Below are positions 1 to 10,767 of a DNA stretch of 64,000 nt, in pieces. Both the position numbers and the translations under genes were made by a program. The notes under the pieces were generated by a model. The model worked only from the letters and a program-made list of their open reading frames with translations. It did no database searches and was not told where the DNA came from. Origin of the DNA: Caecitellus pseudoparvulus. Lineage: Eukaryota > Bigyra: Bicosoecida. Position 1 is the first letter of the stretch. Each line of letters begins with the position of its first letter. The stretch spans positions 792,413 to 856,412 of the forward strand of contig CBFFRQ010000031.1 in NCBI GenBank assembly GCA_965644315.1, in the 5' to 3' direction.

Positions 1-204
1 AGGGTTGCCCAGGGCATCCACATCAAGAGAGTTTACTTGCTTGTTGTTTACACCGTTCCCGCACTCCCCGCACTGCAGGGAAGGGGTGTCAAAGTAGGAG
101 CCAGCGGCACACGTTGCGACGCTGAAGCTGTCGGACTGCCCGGACACGTGCACAGCAGCGAACGCGACTGCGAGGGCCAGCAGCAGGCAAACTTTCAGCT
201 GCAT
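1..204 (-). CDS. TMEM67: Meckelin-like protein, N-terminal part (runs off the left edge)
   Basis: An open frame on the minus strand starts with ATG at 204 and is open to base 1 (68 codons), so it is a partial gene. It begins with a clear signal peptide: a short MQLK start, a Leu/Ala/Val-rich core, then a small-residue cleavage region near residues 20-23. A cysteine-rich stretch follows with C..GSYFD....LQC.EC spacing, matching the start of the meckelin ectodomain (C..nqYFD...L.C..C). Meckelin is a Frizzled-like membrane receptor of the ciliary transition zone and part of the MKS complex with tectonics. The adjacent divergent gene is tectonic-like, which strongly supports the call. A GTAAAC near base 34 could be a splice donor, so the last residues may be intronic. 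Only 68 residues are visible, so the call rests on signal peptide, Cys pattern and context. Confidence 0.6.
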   Translation of the reverse strand, partial: MQLKVCLLLALAVAFAAVHVSGQSDSFSVATCAAGSYFDTPSLQCGECGNGVNNKQVNSLDVDALGNP

Positions 205-468
205 TCTTGTGTAAACGGAGCGTCTCACTGTCGCGGCCAAACTGGCCTTTGTCTGCCTGCTGCAGCCGGCACGCCAGCGAGCCCGTTGGCGTTCGTAACG
301 CCTCTGAAACGTTGGGGAGACACGCAAGACAGTGTCAAGCACGAGGCAAAAATGACGCAGAGGCGTGCACTGCGAGACTGAACGGCGCATGTATTTTGTG
401 AAAGGCTGGATGAATGTAGGTATCTAGTGCTCTCCAATTATCTCCTTTCTTGCAAACCAGCACTTCCA
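205..468. promoter_or_regulatory. Shared upstream region of the meckelin-like and tectonic-like genes
   Basis: These 264 bp separate two divergent start codons (204 minus, 469 plus). No ORF with support lies in it. It must hold both 5' UTRs and probably a bidirectional promoter. No specific TATA or RFX-type X-box could be assigned by eye. Confidence 0.45.
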
Positions 469-2659
469 ATGAAACTGGGCGTTGTCCTGTCAGCGCTGTG
501 CGGCGTCGCATGGCTGAACGCGGCCACATCTCAGAGCAGTGGGGTTCTCACCATTCCCAGTGACGCCGAAGTTTCAACTGGCTCACGCAGTATTCCACCA
601 AGGGGCTGTACATGCCTGGATACACGTGACAGGTTCGTGTACCAGCGTTTCGCCACCGTTACGCCCTGCACCCACGAGGCTAGTTGCGTCCTACTCGCGC
701 AGTCCATGTGTCAAGTACGAGTGCTCTTGCACATGCGACTTAACAGCGGGGCAGTGTGACACCAACTGCTGCTGTGACAGCGAGGTGAGCGTGCGCGGCA
801 GGTTGCACGGCCCGTCGCGGCGGTATACACGGTGTGCCTTCCGACCTGCGCAGTGCACTGCAGACGAGGTGTCGGCATTCCGTGCTGCAGGGCAATGCCT
901 GCCCGAAGGGCCCGCAAATGCGACCTTCTTGCAGTGTGAGGACCTGGACTCTGATGCCAGCCTGGCCCAGGTGAATCCGAAGTACCGCATGGAGCTGCAG
1001 GAGCACAGCAGCCTGGATGCAGTCATGTGTGTCGCGGTGGTGAACAACCCGGTGGTGGGAAACTTCTTCACGGACCCCGTCCCCTCGGGCGACGCTGCCC
1101 TGGACCCCAGCACCTTTGACCGCTCTGACCTGGTGCTGGCAGGAGGGGCGTCGTTCGTCCCATCGTCCAGTGTGCCCACCGCGTCCACAGCCAGTTCATA
1201 CTCCGTGGGGGCCACCCTCACAGCGGCTCTGAACTCAAGCACTGGGACGCTGTCATCATACAATGGCAATGTGTTCGCCGTGTTGGGGAGCCCCGACTCT
1301 GGCTCCGCCTGCCCGCGGTACACCCCAGTTCGCTTCCGGGAGTCACTGGCTGGGGCTGCATGGGACGCCAACTCCATTCCACCTGCTGGCGGTGCAGTGT
1401 CATTGCCCCCCTCAGAGACGGTGCGCTGCACCTCCACAGGACCAGTGTCTTCCTCGCTGTGCTCTGCGCTGTCCCCGGCCTTGCTCGGTGACCGCCTGGT
1501 CATTGGGAGGGCGCCCAACGCAGTCCCCAGCGGTGGAGCTGCCGGCTACGTGTCCCCAGTCGTGACGAGAGTCTCCGTTCTAGATGCTTCCACGGGCACT
1601 GTTTCCGCTGGCACTGTAGGCCAAGCAGCTGTTGGGAGCAGTTTCAATGCCACCACTGGCGCTTGCACCAATGCGGCCGTGCAGGCCGCTCTTGAAGTCC
1701 AGTACTCCTCTGCAGGGCAGGTCACTGGAGCCACAGTGGAGTTGGTGCTGGCTGACCTGGTTCCCGCGTCAGCTTCAGCAGACTTTCCCTTCCAGGTGGC
1801 CAGGAGCGTGTCGTTCGCGGCGGACGCGGGAACGGCTGGCCAAGTGCAGCTCAGTGCCGGCGCTGGAAACTTGGTCTCTCGAAGACAAAGTGGGTCGCCT
1901 GGGTATGCACCCGGCGCCAACCTAATTGCAGGTGTCCAGTTGCAAGCAGGGGGTGCCATTCACGCAGACCAGACGGGACTGCTGCTGTACGCCGCTGGAG
2001 CTGGAGGCACTTGCGTCACGGACGCCACACTGTCGTCTGCAGCCCTGGCTGTCGTGCGGGTCAACGAGGATATGGCTCTCTCATGCGGCTTGGCTTTGGA
2101 CGCTGCCGGGCTGGCGGCGGCGTGCTCAGCGACTGAGCCCCCGGCAGCCGTGACTATGAACGCGACCCACGTGGGGGCACTGGGCAACGCCGACCCCCTC
2201 GTGCCTGCCGAGTGGGTGCCGCTATCACGCACGCCGACCTCGCAAGCAACCACTTTTGATGCTGACTCCCAGACTTGCCAGAACGTGGTGACAGGTCTGC
2301 ACCTGCAGTTCATGACTGCCTTCGTTGGCAAAGAGGGCAACGGCCAGCTGAAGGTGATCGCTGCCAGGGCATCCAACATCTTGGGAAGCTGGCAGTACTC
2401 CCGCACTGACGGGGGGAACCAGACATTCTCCGTCCAGAACGTTGTCAGCTGGGTGCACTTGCCCGACCAAGGGTTGCAAGAGTTGCTGCCGCCACCCCCC
2501 ACCATCATTCCCTCCCTGCCCTCCGATTTCTTCTACCCGTTCAAGATTCCCCGCACAAACGACCTTGTGATTTCAGCAGCAGAGGGGTCTGCTGTGCACT
2601 TGGGTGTTCTAGTGCCAGTGTGTTTGGCTGTGTTGGGTGTCCGCCTGTTTGCGCTGTGA
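469..2659 (+). CDS. TCTN: Tectonic-like ciliary transition-zone protein
   Basis: Spliced model join(469..632, 703..2659), 706 aa. Exon 1 encodes a signal peptide (MKLGVVLSALCGVAWLNA). A 70-nt intron (GTTCGT...CGCGCAG) leads into the diagnostic tectonic motif at residues about 57-76: C.C.CDL..GQCD.NCCCD. Splicing makes the frame run smoothly into this motif, whereas the unspliced frame has no signal peptide. The rest is a beta-rich Ser/Ala/Gly ectodomain with scattered N-glycosylation sequons. It ends in a hydrophobic segment (about residues 684-706) that could be a membrane anchor or GPI signal, as in tectonic-2/3. Tectonics act in the MKS/B9 complex that gates the ciliary transition zone. 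The divergent meckelin-like neighbour belongs to the same complex. Which of TCTN1-3 it is closest to cannot be told. Confidence 0.8.
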
Positions 2660-3029
2660 GAGAGGGCGGCATGGCCGGAGGACGACAATCAGCTACGCCC
2701 AGCAAAACAGAGCATTCACAGTGCTGACGCATGCAACACACCGCTACACATGCTTAGCGGGAGCGACGCCCTTGCTCGACGGTGGCTGTGGCCGTTCGGC
2801 GCCAGAATTCATTGGGGCAAGCAGCGGCGGCAAGGAAAGGGCCACCATTGCGTGTGCTCCACGCCGGGCAGGGAGATCTGCTCCAAGCAAGCTCCACAAC
2901 CACACCCGCTGAAAAACATCACGGATCACCCCCTTTCCACCCCTTTGCTATTTCACCACGTGCGGGTGGTCTACTGACCTCGTTTCCTCTGAGCAGCGTT
3001 GTGCGGAACTTGACCACGCCAAACCAGAC
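2660..3029. other. Intergenic, no gene seen
   Basis: This 370-bp gap lies between the tectonic stop and the next start codon, both on the plus strand. Short overlapping ORFs here have no recognisable content. It presumably contains the 3' UTR of one gene and the 5' region of the next. Confidence 0.4.
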
Positions 3030-5558
3030 ATGGCTCGCGGACTGGGCACGTGGAGCACTCCCCTGGCATTCTCCTTGGCAGTCGCCATCACATCCTTGCT
3101 CTGGATGAATCGCTTTGCAGCTTTTGCATGGGTTTACCGGCAGGTTCAGTGGCCTGTTGCGTCTTTCATCTTCGTTGCCCCGCTGTCTGGAGCTGCTCTG
3201 GAGGATGTGAATGTCTTGAGTGGCGTCATCCTGTCGGTGTTGATTTCCACGACGATGATTTGGCTTGCAGTCAGGCGAGAAGAACTCTGGCAGGCGTTGG
3301 AGCACTTCTTGTACTATAAGTGGCAGCGCCTGGTCTTTCGCCACCTTGCCCTGTCCATGCTGCAGTCGCACGTCATGGTTCTCTTCGCCAAGACTGGCAC
3401 GATGCTGTGTGCGAGCGCATTCATCCCACCAGATCCTCACAGTGGCAGCCAAGAAGCAGTCGAAGCACAGGGTCTTCTTGATGCCCTCTTTCCGACGCTG
3501 CTGCAAGTGACAGCCTCCATGCTGTGGGTGGCAAGCAATACCCCGCTCCTAGTTGACTCCAGGGGGCGAAGGCGAGGAACAGTGCAGGGAATCTCCCGCT
3601 TCGCCTGGTTTTTTAGCCTGGGATTCCTTCGAACTGCGCCATGGTTGCGCTTAATGTCGTCCCCTGGCCTCTTCGTACACCTGGCCACATGGTTTCCGCT
3701 GCCTGTGCTGCTGCTGGGACTGGCAGCAGCCCTTCCAAGTCTCTTCCTCGGCGCCCACCTCATGGTCAAGGACAACGCCGCCTTCTCATTCCTGTCCCTT
3801 CTGGCACTGAATTGTGGCAATGTCCTCGCCACTCTGTGGGCGGCACGGGCAGGCCGCCAGCTCGCCGTGGCGGTGGAAGGGCAAGCTCGCCTCCCAACCT
3901 GGGAAGCGCAGGATATCCCTGTGCTATCCCAAGCGTCCTTGCACCTAGCACTGATACTCGGTGCGTGTATTCTGGGGTACATCTACTTCAGTGCCTTTTA
4001 CACCATGTTCCTCATGTCTCCCTTGCTGTCATGTGAGTGGGAGGGTTTGTCCCTGCGCCAGTTGCAGGTGTTGCGCGAGCCTCAGCTTGTGACTTCCCTT
4101 CGAAACTTCTATCGGAACTTCGGGCGGAAGACGGCGGAAGCTTTAGGGATCGTTTCAGGAGGAGCAGAGGCCAGCACGACTCCTGATGCCCCGCGCTCAA
4201 GGCTGGATGCAGCACGAGATGGGAGCTTGGTGCTGCACTTGCTCGAGCTCGCGCACGGGACCCGGCAGCTGTTCAAGGCAAAGCAGCACATTTCACTGAA
4301 GGTTCACTGCGTTGGAACTGTGCAGAACTTCAGCTCACGACCAGTGCAAATTGCTGGCTTGCAGCTGCAGCTGTTCGTCCACCTGCGCAGGGCACGCCGC
4401 GGGCGAGGTGGCCACAGCACCGCCACTCGCTCCGTGGACTCTGCTTTTCAGACAGTGCCTGGATCGCCTGCAGCTGTGGGTGCGGCACCCACCCTAGCAG
4501 ATGATGTGCTCACTCTCCTGTCTCTCCCCTTTCGTGCAGTTCGAGCAGCTGGGGGAGCAGTGGCCTCTACTTGCGCAGGGCTGTTGCCGGCAGCGGCGCG
4601 GGAAGCCCTAGCAGATGCGTTTGTCTGGAACGCGGACCTCGATGAGAAGCAACTACGGCTCGCTGATGTGCGAGTTGAGCCCTTCTCCCTCCCCGCTGGA
4701 AGCCACTCAGTGCCCCTTACCCTCACCGTGTCATTCGCGGCACACAGTTTGCTGCGGCTGGTTCGGCAGGTGTCATCAGGCGGCGAGGGTGTGCATGCTG
4801 TGGAGCTGAGGATGATCCAGGCCTCCCCCATATCTGACTCATTGTCATACACGTTTCCTCTTGTCACAGTGTCGAACCGGACGGTCTGGTCGGCTGTGCA
4901 GAGTGCCGAGCGCAGCGTGGGCAACACCATGGCAGATGTGCAGCGCCTGGAGGAGATCCACACGACGCTGTGCAGGGAGGTTGGCAGGCTGCGGCAGAGT
5001 GAAGTGGACAGCGCCGCCCCCGAGGCAGCAGCCATCCTTCAGCAGCTGTCCAAGAGCATGGCAGGCGTGACTGCCAGCGCCCATCGATACCAAGCCGAGA
5101 TGTCTGCCATTGCCCATGGGGCGTACGGCGGCGTGCCTGTTGAGGCTGAGGACGCCATGGAGTCGATGAAGGACCACTTGCTGGCGTGTGCAGTGAGTCT
5201 GGCCCAGTTGAAATTGTGCCAGGACACAGTCGACGAAGCAAGTTCTGGGACGCCGGGCGCCCGGCCGTTTCACGTTGCGTTGCTGCAGTTCGCACAGTGC
5301 TTGCTGGAGGTCTTCCCGGCTGCAGTGCTTCGAAGCTTACCTTCATCACGCTCTTCAGGCAAGCACGAGCGGGCCCTTTTCTCCCTCGGGAGCAGCATGT
5401 TGCTGGCAGTGCTGCAAGGTGTGGCCTTCCCGGAGCATGTCGCGCAGATGGTGGATCACAACTTGGCTGGCTCAGCAGATGCCACTTCATCCGCCGCCGA
5501 GGAGGCACCCACACCAGCGACGCCCATGGGTGCATCAGAGGGTAACCCTTCACAGTAA
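3030..5558 (+). CDS. Multipass membrane protein of unknown function
   Basis: A single-exon frame of 842 aa. I do not recognise the family. The N-terminal half (to about residue 345) holds roughly eight to ten hydrophobic segments: about residues 10-32, 42-60, 63-80, 150-168, 190-208, 213-245, 248-268 and 300-330. From about residue 350 the protein is soluble. It contains a Gly/Arg/His-rich loop around residues 450-470, then a beta-rich section with short V-x-L-x-V strands (about 540-620), then a helical segment (about 625-760) and an acidic, Ala-rich tail. The ATG at 3030 is followed directly by a hydrophobic segment, which supports it as the start. It is co-oriented with tectonic and flanked by other genes of cilium-bearing cells, but that is not evidence of function. 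Confidence 0.7.
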   Translation: MARGLGTWSTPLAFSLAVAITSLLWMNRFAAFAWVYRQVQWPVASFIFVAPLSGAALEDVNVLSGVILSVLISTTMIWLAVRREELWQALEHFLYYKWQRLVFRHLALSMLQSHVMVLFAKTGTMLCASAFIPPDPHSGSQEAVEAQGLLDALFPTLLQVTASMLWVASNTPLLVDSRGRRRGTVQGISRFAWFFSLGFLRTAPWLRLMSSPGLFVHLATWFPLPVLLLGLAAALPSLFLGAHLMVKDNAAFSFLSLLALNCGNVLATLWAARAGRQLAVAVEGQARLPTWEAQDIPVLSQASLHLALILGACILGYIYFSAFYTMFLMSPLLSCEWEGLSLRQLQVLREPQLVTSLRNFYRNFGRKTAEALGIVSGGAEASTTPDAPRSRLDAARDGSLVLHLLELAHGTRQLFKAKQHISLKVHCVGTVQNFSSRPVQIAGLQLQLFVHLRRARRGRGGHSTATRSVDSAFQTVPGSPAAVGAAPTLADDVLTLLSLPFRAVRAAGGAVASTCAGLLPAAAREALADAFVWNADLDEKQLRLADVRVEPFSLPAGSHSVPLTLTVSFAAHSLLRLVRQVSSGGEGVHAVELRMIQASPISDSLSYTFPLVTVSNRTVWSAVQSAERSVGNTMADVQRLEEIHTTLCREVGRLRQSEVDSAAPEAAAILQQLSKSMAGVTASAHRYQAEMSAIAHGAYGGVPVEAEDAMESMKDHLLACAVSLAQLKLCQDTVDEASSGTPGARPFHVALLQFAQCLLEVFPAAVLRSLPSSRSSGKHERALFSLGSSMLLAVLQGVAFPEHVAQMVDHNLAGSADATSSAAEEAPTPATPMGASEGNPSQ

Positions 5559-5782
5559 GCTCAAGCGATGGGCGAAGGCACCTTGCGGCCCGCTACCCTT
5601 GCTCGAGGCAAGCTGGTCCACTGCGGGTGAACTGCCCACCACATCTGCGCAAAATCCAGACATCCACGCAATGCATACGGTGCCCCACCACAGCCGCAGG
5701 TTTGGCTGGGCCTTTCGAAACCATTTCGCAGGCAAGTTCGCCACCCCCTCCCAAGCCCTGCACCTGCGCCCCCAGGCGGGCC

Positions 5783-7950
5783 ATGGCGTCTGCCGCGGCC
5801 GGGCCGTCTGCGCCAGCTGATCTCAGGCAGCTTCCGCGTGGCCTGGCCCGCAAGCTGCGCCGTAACCCGCACATTGGCGCAGTTCTCCACGCCCCATCAT
5901 CACCCAGCACACTCCAGAGTGTGGAGGATGATGTGGATGGGCCTGATCAACGCTACGCAGCAACGATTGGGGCAGTTGATCAGCGGACTATCACGTGGGT
6001 GGAGCATGGCAGCGTTTCGCCGCACCCCGCCTACCTCACCCTGGCTCTTGCCTGTGCAGCGGGAACCCCTTCATAGGATCAGTGGCCCATGCTCACTCCA
6101 GCCAGTCAGAGAAAAGTGCACTGAGGTTCCTGCGCTTCGACGGCTCTTCACTGCAGAGCACCCCGACGCCCATGCTGGTGGCTCTGTCACCCGTGCTAGA
6201 AGGTGGCCCATCCCCCCCAGCCCCAGTGCCAGCAATTGTGGTGAACATGCTGGCACCCGCGCCAGATGCCACAGTTGATAGTGAAATGGGCTCAGTTTCA
6301 TGTGCTGAGGGGCTTGCCACCCCCAGGAAGGCTGGCGGACTGCCAGTGCGCTTGAGCGTGCTGGAGGCCGGCAACAGCCCCGCCTGCACTCAACTGTTGC
6401 AGGGACAGGGCTACAATACCTTGCCCAGCAGGACCAGGTCTGCCTCTAGTTCCACATGCGCCAGCGTGTTGTCGGCGGACTCTGCCCCAGCAGCCCGGCT
6501 GGCCCACTCACCCTCGACGTCGGCCAGCTCCGAAGCAGTGTTGGAGCTGCAGGCCAGGTGGCGGAGGTTGGATGCAATGGGGCAAGGGGCACGCCCATTC
6601 TTGCTGAGCATGGTGGAATCCTCCCCGACGCCCCGCACGGAGGGCGGACACGGACCCCAGCTCCCTGGGCCAGTCGCCTCGCCGGTTGTGGGCGAGACGG
6701 CCGCAACGTCTCCACGAGCAGCGGCAGGGCCGAGTACAGCGCCAGCATCCGCAGAAGGCGGCGCTTCGTCCGAGGAGCTGTCCATTTTACCACCAGACTC
6801 TATTCAGCTCACTTCTCTGGTGCCTGTGACCCCGTGGGCGGGCTTGCCTCCAGAAGGTCGAGCTCGCGCAGGCACAGACGACAGCGACCTGTTGCAAGTG
6901 TCCACTCCAGAGGTGGGAGCAGATAGCACTCGCTCTGTGGTCACCATGCCCCGTACTGGGTGTGTGAAAGTGGACGTCACAGCTCCAGTGCTGGACACTG
7001 GCGTGCTCTGTTTCTGCACAGGGCAGCTTGAAGCCAAGTACAGCGTTGGGAAAGGCGTCGGCGATGGTGGCTATGCCGTGGTGAAGATGGCCATCCACCG
7101 AGAGCTTGGGACGCAGCATGCAGTGAAGTTTATCAGGAAGCGTCTCCTCTTCACAGAGGAGGAGCGCGCCAGCGTGAAGCGAGAGGTGGACATTCACGTC
7201 GGCCTGCGCCACGAGAATGTCGTCCGACTGTCCGAAGCATACGAAGACGAGAAGCATGCTATGCTTGTGATGGAGTGGGTGCCAGGGGGGTCTTTGCAAT
7301 CCTTGTTAAAGCGACGTGCCCGTAAGGTGGTGCCCGTGGACCAAGTGCGGGTTGTTGTGAAGCAAGTTGTGGCAGCCTTGAAGTACCTGCATTCCAAGCA
7401 AATCGTGCACGGAGACTTGAAGCCTGAGAACATCCTCATCGGTGTGCAGGAGTTTGCAGCACACACATCCATGGGGCAGTCCCGCGGTGCAGCTGCCTCC
7501 ACGGGTGCAGGGGCAAAGTGGGCGTCGCTGGGGCCCATGACCAAGGTGAAGCTGTGCGACTTTGGGAACGCCCGCCGTAGCCGAGATGCGAGGTACTTCA
7601 AAACGACGGGAAGTGTGGGACTCGTGCCCTTCTCGGAAGTGCACGGTACCATGGGCTACATTGCCCCCGAGGTGCTCGGGCAGCAGCACTACTCCCACCC
7701 TGTTGACATGTGGGCGCTGGGAGTGTTGACGTTCACCTTGCTGTCAGGGCAGCCCCCCTTCCGCCCGTACCACAACTGCCAAGTGAAGAATGCCGCCTTC
7801 GATGCAGCCGCTTGGCAAAGCATCCCTTCCTCCGCAGTGGACTTCTGTGCGCACTGTCTGCGTCGCCAGCCGAACAAGCGGCTGACAGCCAAGGCCGCGC
7901 TGCAACACCCGTGGATCGCCGGCGACCGAAAAGGAGCTGCACTGATTTGA
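5783..7950 (+). CDS. Serine/threonine protein kinase (CAMK-like) with long N-terminal extension
   Basis: Spliced model join(5783..5994, 6060..7950), 700 aa; the 65-nt intron is GTGGGT...TGTGCAG. Residues 1 to about 390 are Ser/Pro/Ala-rich and probably disordered. The kinase domain follows (about 395-690). It has a glycine loop GKGVGDGGYAVVK, ATP-anchoring Lys about 427 in AVKF, catalytic loop HGDLKPEN with Asp about 523, metal-binding DFG in CDFGNAR with Asp about 571, and an APE motif in GYIAPEV. The catalytic-loop Arg of HRD is Gly (HGD), so regulation by activation-loop phosphorylation may differ from RD kinases. A roughly 35-residue low-complexity insertion sits between the catalytic loop and DFG. 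All catalytic residues are present, so it should be active. The substrate is unknown. It is convergent with CCDC39, with 36 bp between stop codons. Confidence 0.85.
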
Positions 7951-7986
7951 CCAATGCATTCGTCTGCCATGTGGGTGGCGCCTGCG

Positions 7987-10767
7987 TCAATATTCACCCG
8001 ATGGCGCGCCGACCTCTGCGAGGAGCCGCGACACCCCTCCTTGCAACTGTGGGAATGCTTGGGAAAGCTTCTCGAGGGTATACAGGACGTTCTCCGTGGC
8101 CTCAGATGTGCACGCCGCTTCGACAATGGCCTCCATGCCCTCACCTCCTGGAGTGTCTGCCACTTCAGCTGCCAGGGATGCGGCTTGCCGAACTGCAATG
8201 GCTTCGGAGGCTTGCGCAGCCTTGACTTCCTCCTGCACTGCCGATTGCGTTGCCATGAGGTGCTTGCACTGCCCCTCAAGTGTGGTCGCTTGCTCCTGAA
8301 GGTCTGCTGACTTGCCCTGGTGCTCTGTCAGCAGTGCAGCAACCCGTTGCAGCTCCCGTTTCGAGGCAAAAACTGCGTCGGTGATGTCCCTGTTCTGCCT
8401 CTCCAGGGGCTTGAGTTGTTGGCCTGCGGGGGTCTTCTCGTCAGCTTTGTGGAACGATGACCGAAACTCGGTGTTTCGGACAGTCAGCTGCTTTAAAGTG
8501 TTCACGAGTGCCTTGATCTCTTTCTCTGTGCGCCGCACGGCGGCGTCCAGCTCGTCACCCTGGCGCTGCAGCTCCTCCCGCTTCTTCGCGTTCTGAATGA
8601 CAAAGTATGCCTGTGACTTGGGGGCTCCATCCTCATCGGAGCCGCGAAAGCGAGAGCACACCGTCTCGTACTTGGCCTTCAGTTTGTCCACACGCATGCG
8701 CCTCGCATTCACATCAGCGGCCAGGCGGCGGCGCTCCTCCTCCGCGAGGCGCACGTTGGCACGCTGCACTTCTTGGTGGGCTGCAATCTCACGCATGCGC
8801 TCTTCACGCGACATCTCCAGCTGCGCCTTGCGGTTTTCAAGCGAGAACAAGTCGTCGCTGGTGCGTGAGAGCGCATCCCGAAGCTTGCGCACTTCCAGCT
8901 TCAGCACGTCGTGCTCCACCATGGCCTCCTCCTTGGCCTTGACGTGCCCTTTAAAGGCCGTGCCGGCAATGCGGTTCTTCAGCATGAGCTCATCACTTTT
9001 GCTCTGCATGTCTGCAAGGGCTTGCGTAAGCTCCTTCTCGGAGCGCGCCGTGGCCTTCACCTCCTCCTGCAGCGACTTGCACTGCTCCTTCAACTTCTTG
9101 TCCTCTGCAGCCACTTCTGCAAGTTCCTCGTTCAACTCGTCGATGCGGCCCTGCAGCAGGCGCTTCTCTTCGTCAGACCGCTCGCCCTTGGCTCGGGCCA
9201 CCTTGCGCTCCATCTGCTGAATCTGAAACTCTGCAGAGTACACGAGCTCCTGCTGCCACAGGGCCTGCTGGTCCAGCTGGTGGATCTTGTGGGACAGGTT
9301 CTTGGAGCTCGCCTGCGCGCCCGAGATTTCCGCAATGTAGTTGCTCTCAGCCTGGCGCAGCTTGAACAGGGACTGGCTCTGCTTGAAGGTGGACTCCTTC
9401 AGCGCCTCCAACGCCTTCATCACCCCCTCCAGCGCCTCCTCCTGGGCCTTGAGATCGCCCTCCCGGTGCACAGCCACCGCTTCCACTTTCCCAGTGTGCT
9501 CGCTGGCTGCATCCAAGCGCCCCTGCGTGGCAGTGAGGCGTGCTTTGCTGCGCTCCAGGGCCGCCTTGCTCTCCTCCACTGCCGCGGTGGCATTCTCAGC
9601 CTCCACCTTCACCTGCGCAAGCTCAGAGGCAGCCTTGCTGAGCTCGCTCTTCAACAAGTCCACTTCATCCTGGAAAGCCTCCAGCTTCTTCTGGGCAGCA
9701 AGGTACACTTCCCGTTGGGCAGCCTGGGAGCGGTTCCGGGCCTCGATGGCCACCTCGAACTCCTTGTTCTCCGCAACTTGTCGCTGGTGCCGCCGCTCCA
9801 GGTCCTTGATGGCAGCCCGCCGCTCAAGCAAGCGCCCTTTGGCATCAGCGAAGCCCTCGCTCGCAGAGATCACATCCTGGTCTCGCTTGCGGATGGCATC
9901 GATGCTGGCTTGCCACTTGCCGACCAGTTCCTGCCGCTCAGCATGCAGCAAGCGGAAGTCCTCTGCAGTCTTGTCCACTTCAATTTGCCTGGCCTGGGTC
10001 TCCGTGATCTCCTTCTCCAGCTCTCGCCGCCGATCTGCAACGCCCTGCTCCAGGCGCTCCAGCTCCAGCGTCAGCTCCTTCACCTTGGCAGAGTCGGCCT
10101 TCGTGTACTTGTCCAACGCAGCGTTGTCTTCCTCCTTCTGCTTCGCAGCCACCGCCCACTGCTCGAGTTGCTCCTGGTTGAAACTCATCTTCTCCTTGAA
10201 GGCCTCCAGCCGCTCTTGTCCGCGGTGCAAATCACTTTGGGCGGATGACAAACGATCTTGAATCGTTGTGGCTTCCTCGTCCAATTTCCGCAGATCTCGT
10301 CGAACCCGACCGATCTCCCGCTCAGACAGCTGCTTCAGGTGGTCCTCCGTCTCCAGCTCCCGAGTTTTAGTCGTCAGGAGAGCCTGTGTGTGCTGCAGCT
10401 CCTGCCGCACCTGCTTCACGTGAGCAGCCATCACTGTAATTCTCTCCTTGTGCTCACTGGCGTTTCGCTCCGCACGCGCCAGCTCCCGCTCCTTCAGCAA
10501 GATGTCCTCATGCAGCTGGCGGTTGGCAGCGCTCGCGAACTCAGGCAAGTCGTCATCCCCACCATCATCTGACTCATCTCCATCTCCAAGGGGCATCGTG
10601 GCCAGCAGCGCGCTGACATCCACGTCTCCATCTTCCCCAACTTCACCGCCTCCTTCGGCTGCACTGGCCCAGCGCGGCGCTCCGCCTTGGGCTGCCAGGC
10701 CACCTTCGCCCCCCTCGCCGCTGGCAGCAGCACCAGCGGCGGGAGACCCGTGGTCTGAATCATCCAT
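7987..10767 (-). CDS. CCDC39: Coiled-coil domain protein CCDC39 / FAP59, axonemal ruler
   Basis: A single-exon minus-strand frame; the start chosen at 10767 gives 926 aa. An in-frame extension to 10896 is possible but looks like 5' UTR. After an acidic, low-complexity N-terminus (about 75 residues), the rest is nearly continuous coiled coil. The family-specific block near residue 710 (QAYFVIQNAKKREELQRQGD followed by LDA, a K-E-I-K-AL-NTL stretch) matches the CCDC39 signature. The N-terminal LPEFA.A.N..L and the YSAEFQIQQMER block also match. Length is close to human CCDC39 (941 aa). With CCDC40 it forms the 96-nm molecular ruler that positions inner dynein arms and the nexin-dynein regulatory complex on axonemal doublets. 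Its upstream region is shared with divergent sulfite oxidase. Confidence 0.9.
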   Translation of the reverse strand: MDDSDHGSPAAGAAASGEGGEGGLAAQGGAPRWASAAEGGGEVGEDGDVDVSALLATMPLGDGDESDDGGDDDLPEFASAANRQLHEDILLKERELARAERNASEHKERITVMAAHVKQVRQELQHTQALLTTKTRELETEDHLKQLSEREIGRVRRDLRKLDEEATTIQDRLSSAQSDLHRGQERLEAFKEKMSFNQEQLEQWAVAAKQKEEDNAALDKYTKADSAKVKELTLELERLEQGVADRRRELEKEITETQARQIEVDKTAEDFRLLHAERQELVGKWQASIDAIRKRDQDVISASEGFADAKGRLLERRAAIKDLERRHQRQVAENKEFEVAIEARNRSQAAQREVYLAAQKKLEAFQDEVDLLKSELSKAASELAQVKVEAENATAAVEESKAALERSKARLTATQGRLDAASEHTGKVEAVAVHREGDLKAQEEALEGVMKALEALKESTFKQSQSLFKLRQAESNYIAEISGAQASSKNLSHKIHQLDQQALWQQELVYSAEFQIQQMERKVARAKGERSDEEKRLLQGRIDELNEELAEVAAEDKKLKEQCKSLQEEVKATARSEKELTQALADMQSKSDELMLKNRIAGTAFKGHVKAKEEAMVEHDVLKLEVRKLRDALSRTSDDLFSLENRKAQLEMSREERMREIAAHQEVQRANVRLAEEERRRLAADVNARRMRVDKLKAKYETVCSRFRGSDEDGAPKSQAYFVIQNAKKREELQRQGDELDAAVRRTEKEIKALVNTLKQLTVRNTEFRSSFHKADEKTPAGQQLKPLERQNRDITDAVFASKRELQRVAALLTEHQGKSADLQEQATTLEGQCKHLMATQSAVQEEVKAAQASEAIAVRQAASLAAEVADTPGGEGMEAIVEAACTSEATENVLYTLEKLSQAFPQLQGGVSRLLAEVGAPSGEY

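Noticed and set aside
8911-10248. Long plus-strand frames (445 and 306 codons) across CCDC39
   Set aside because: They are antisense shadows of the coiled-coil gene; Leu/Gln or Ser/Arg low-complexity composition, no domain.
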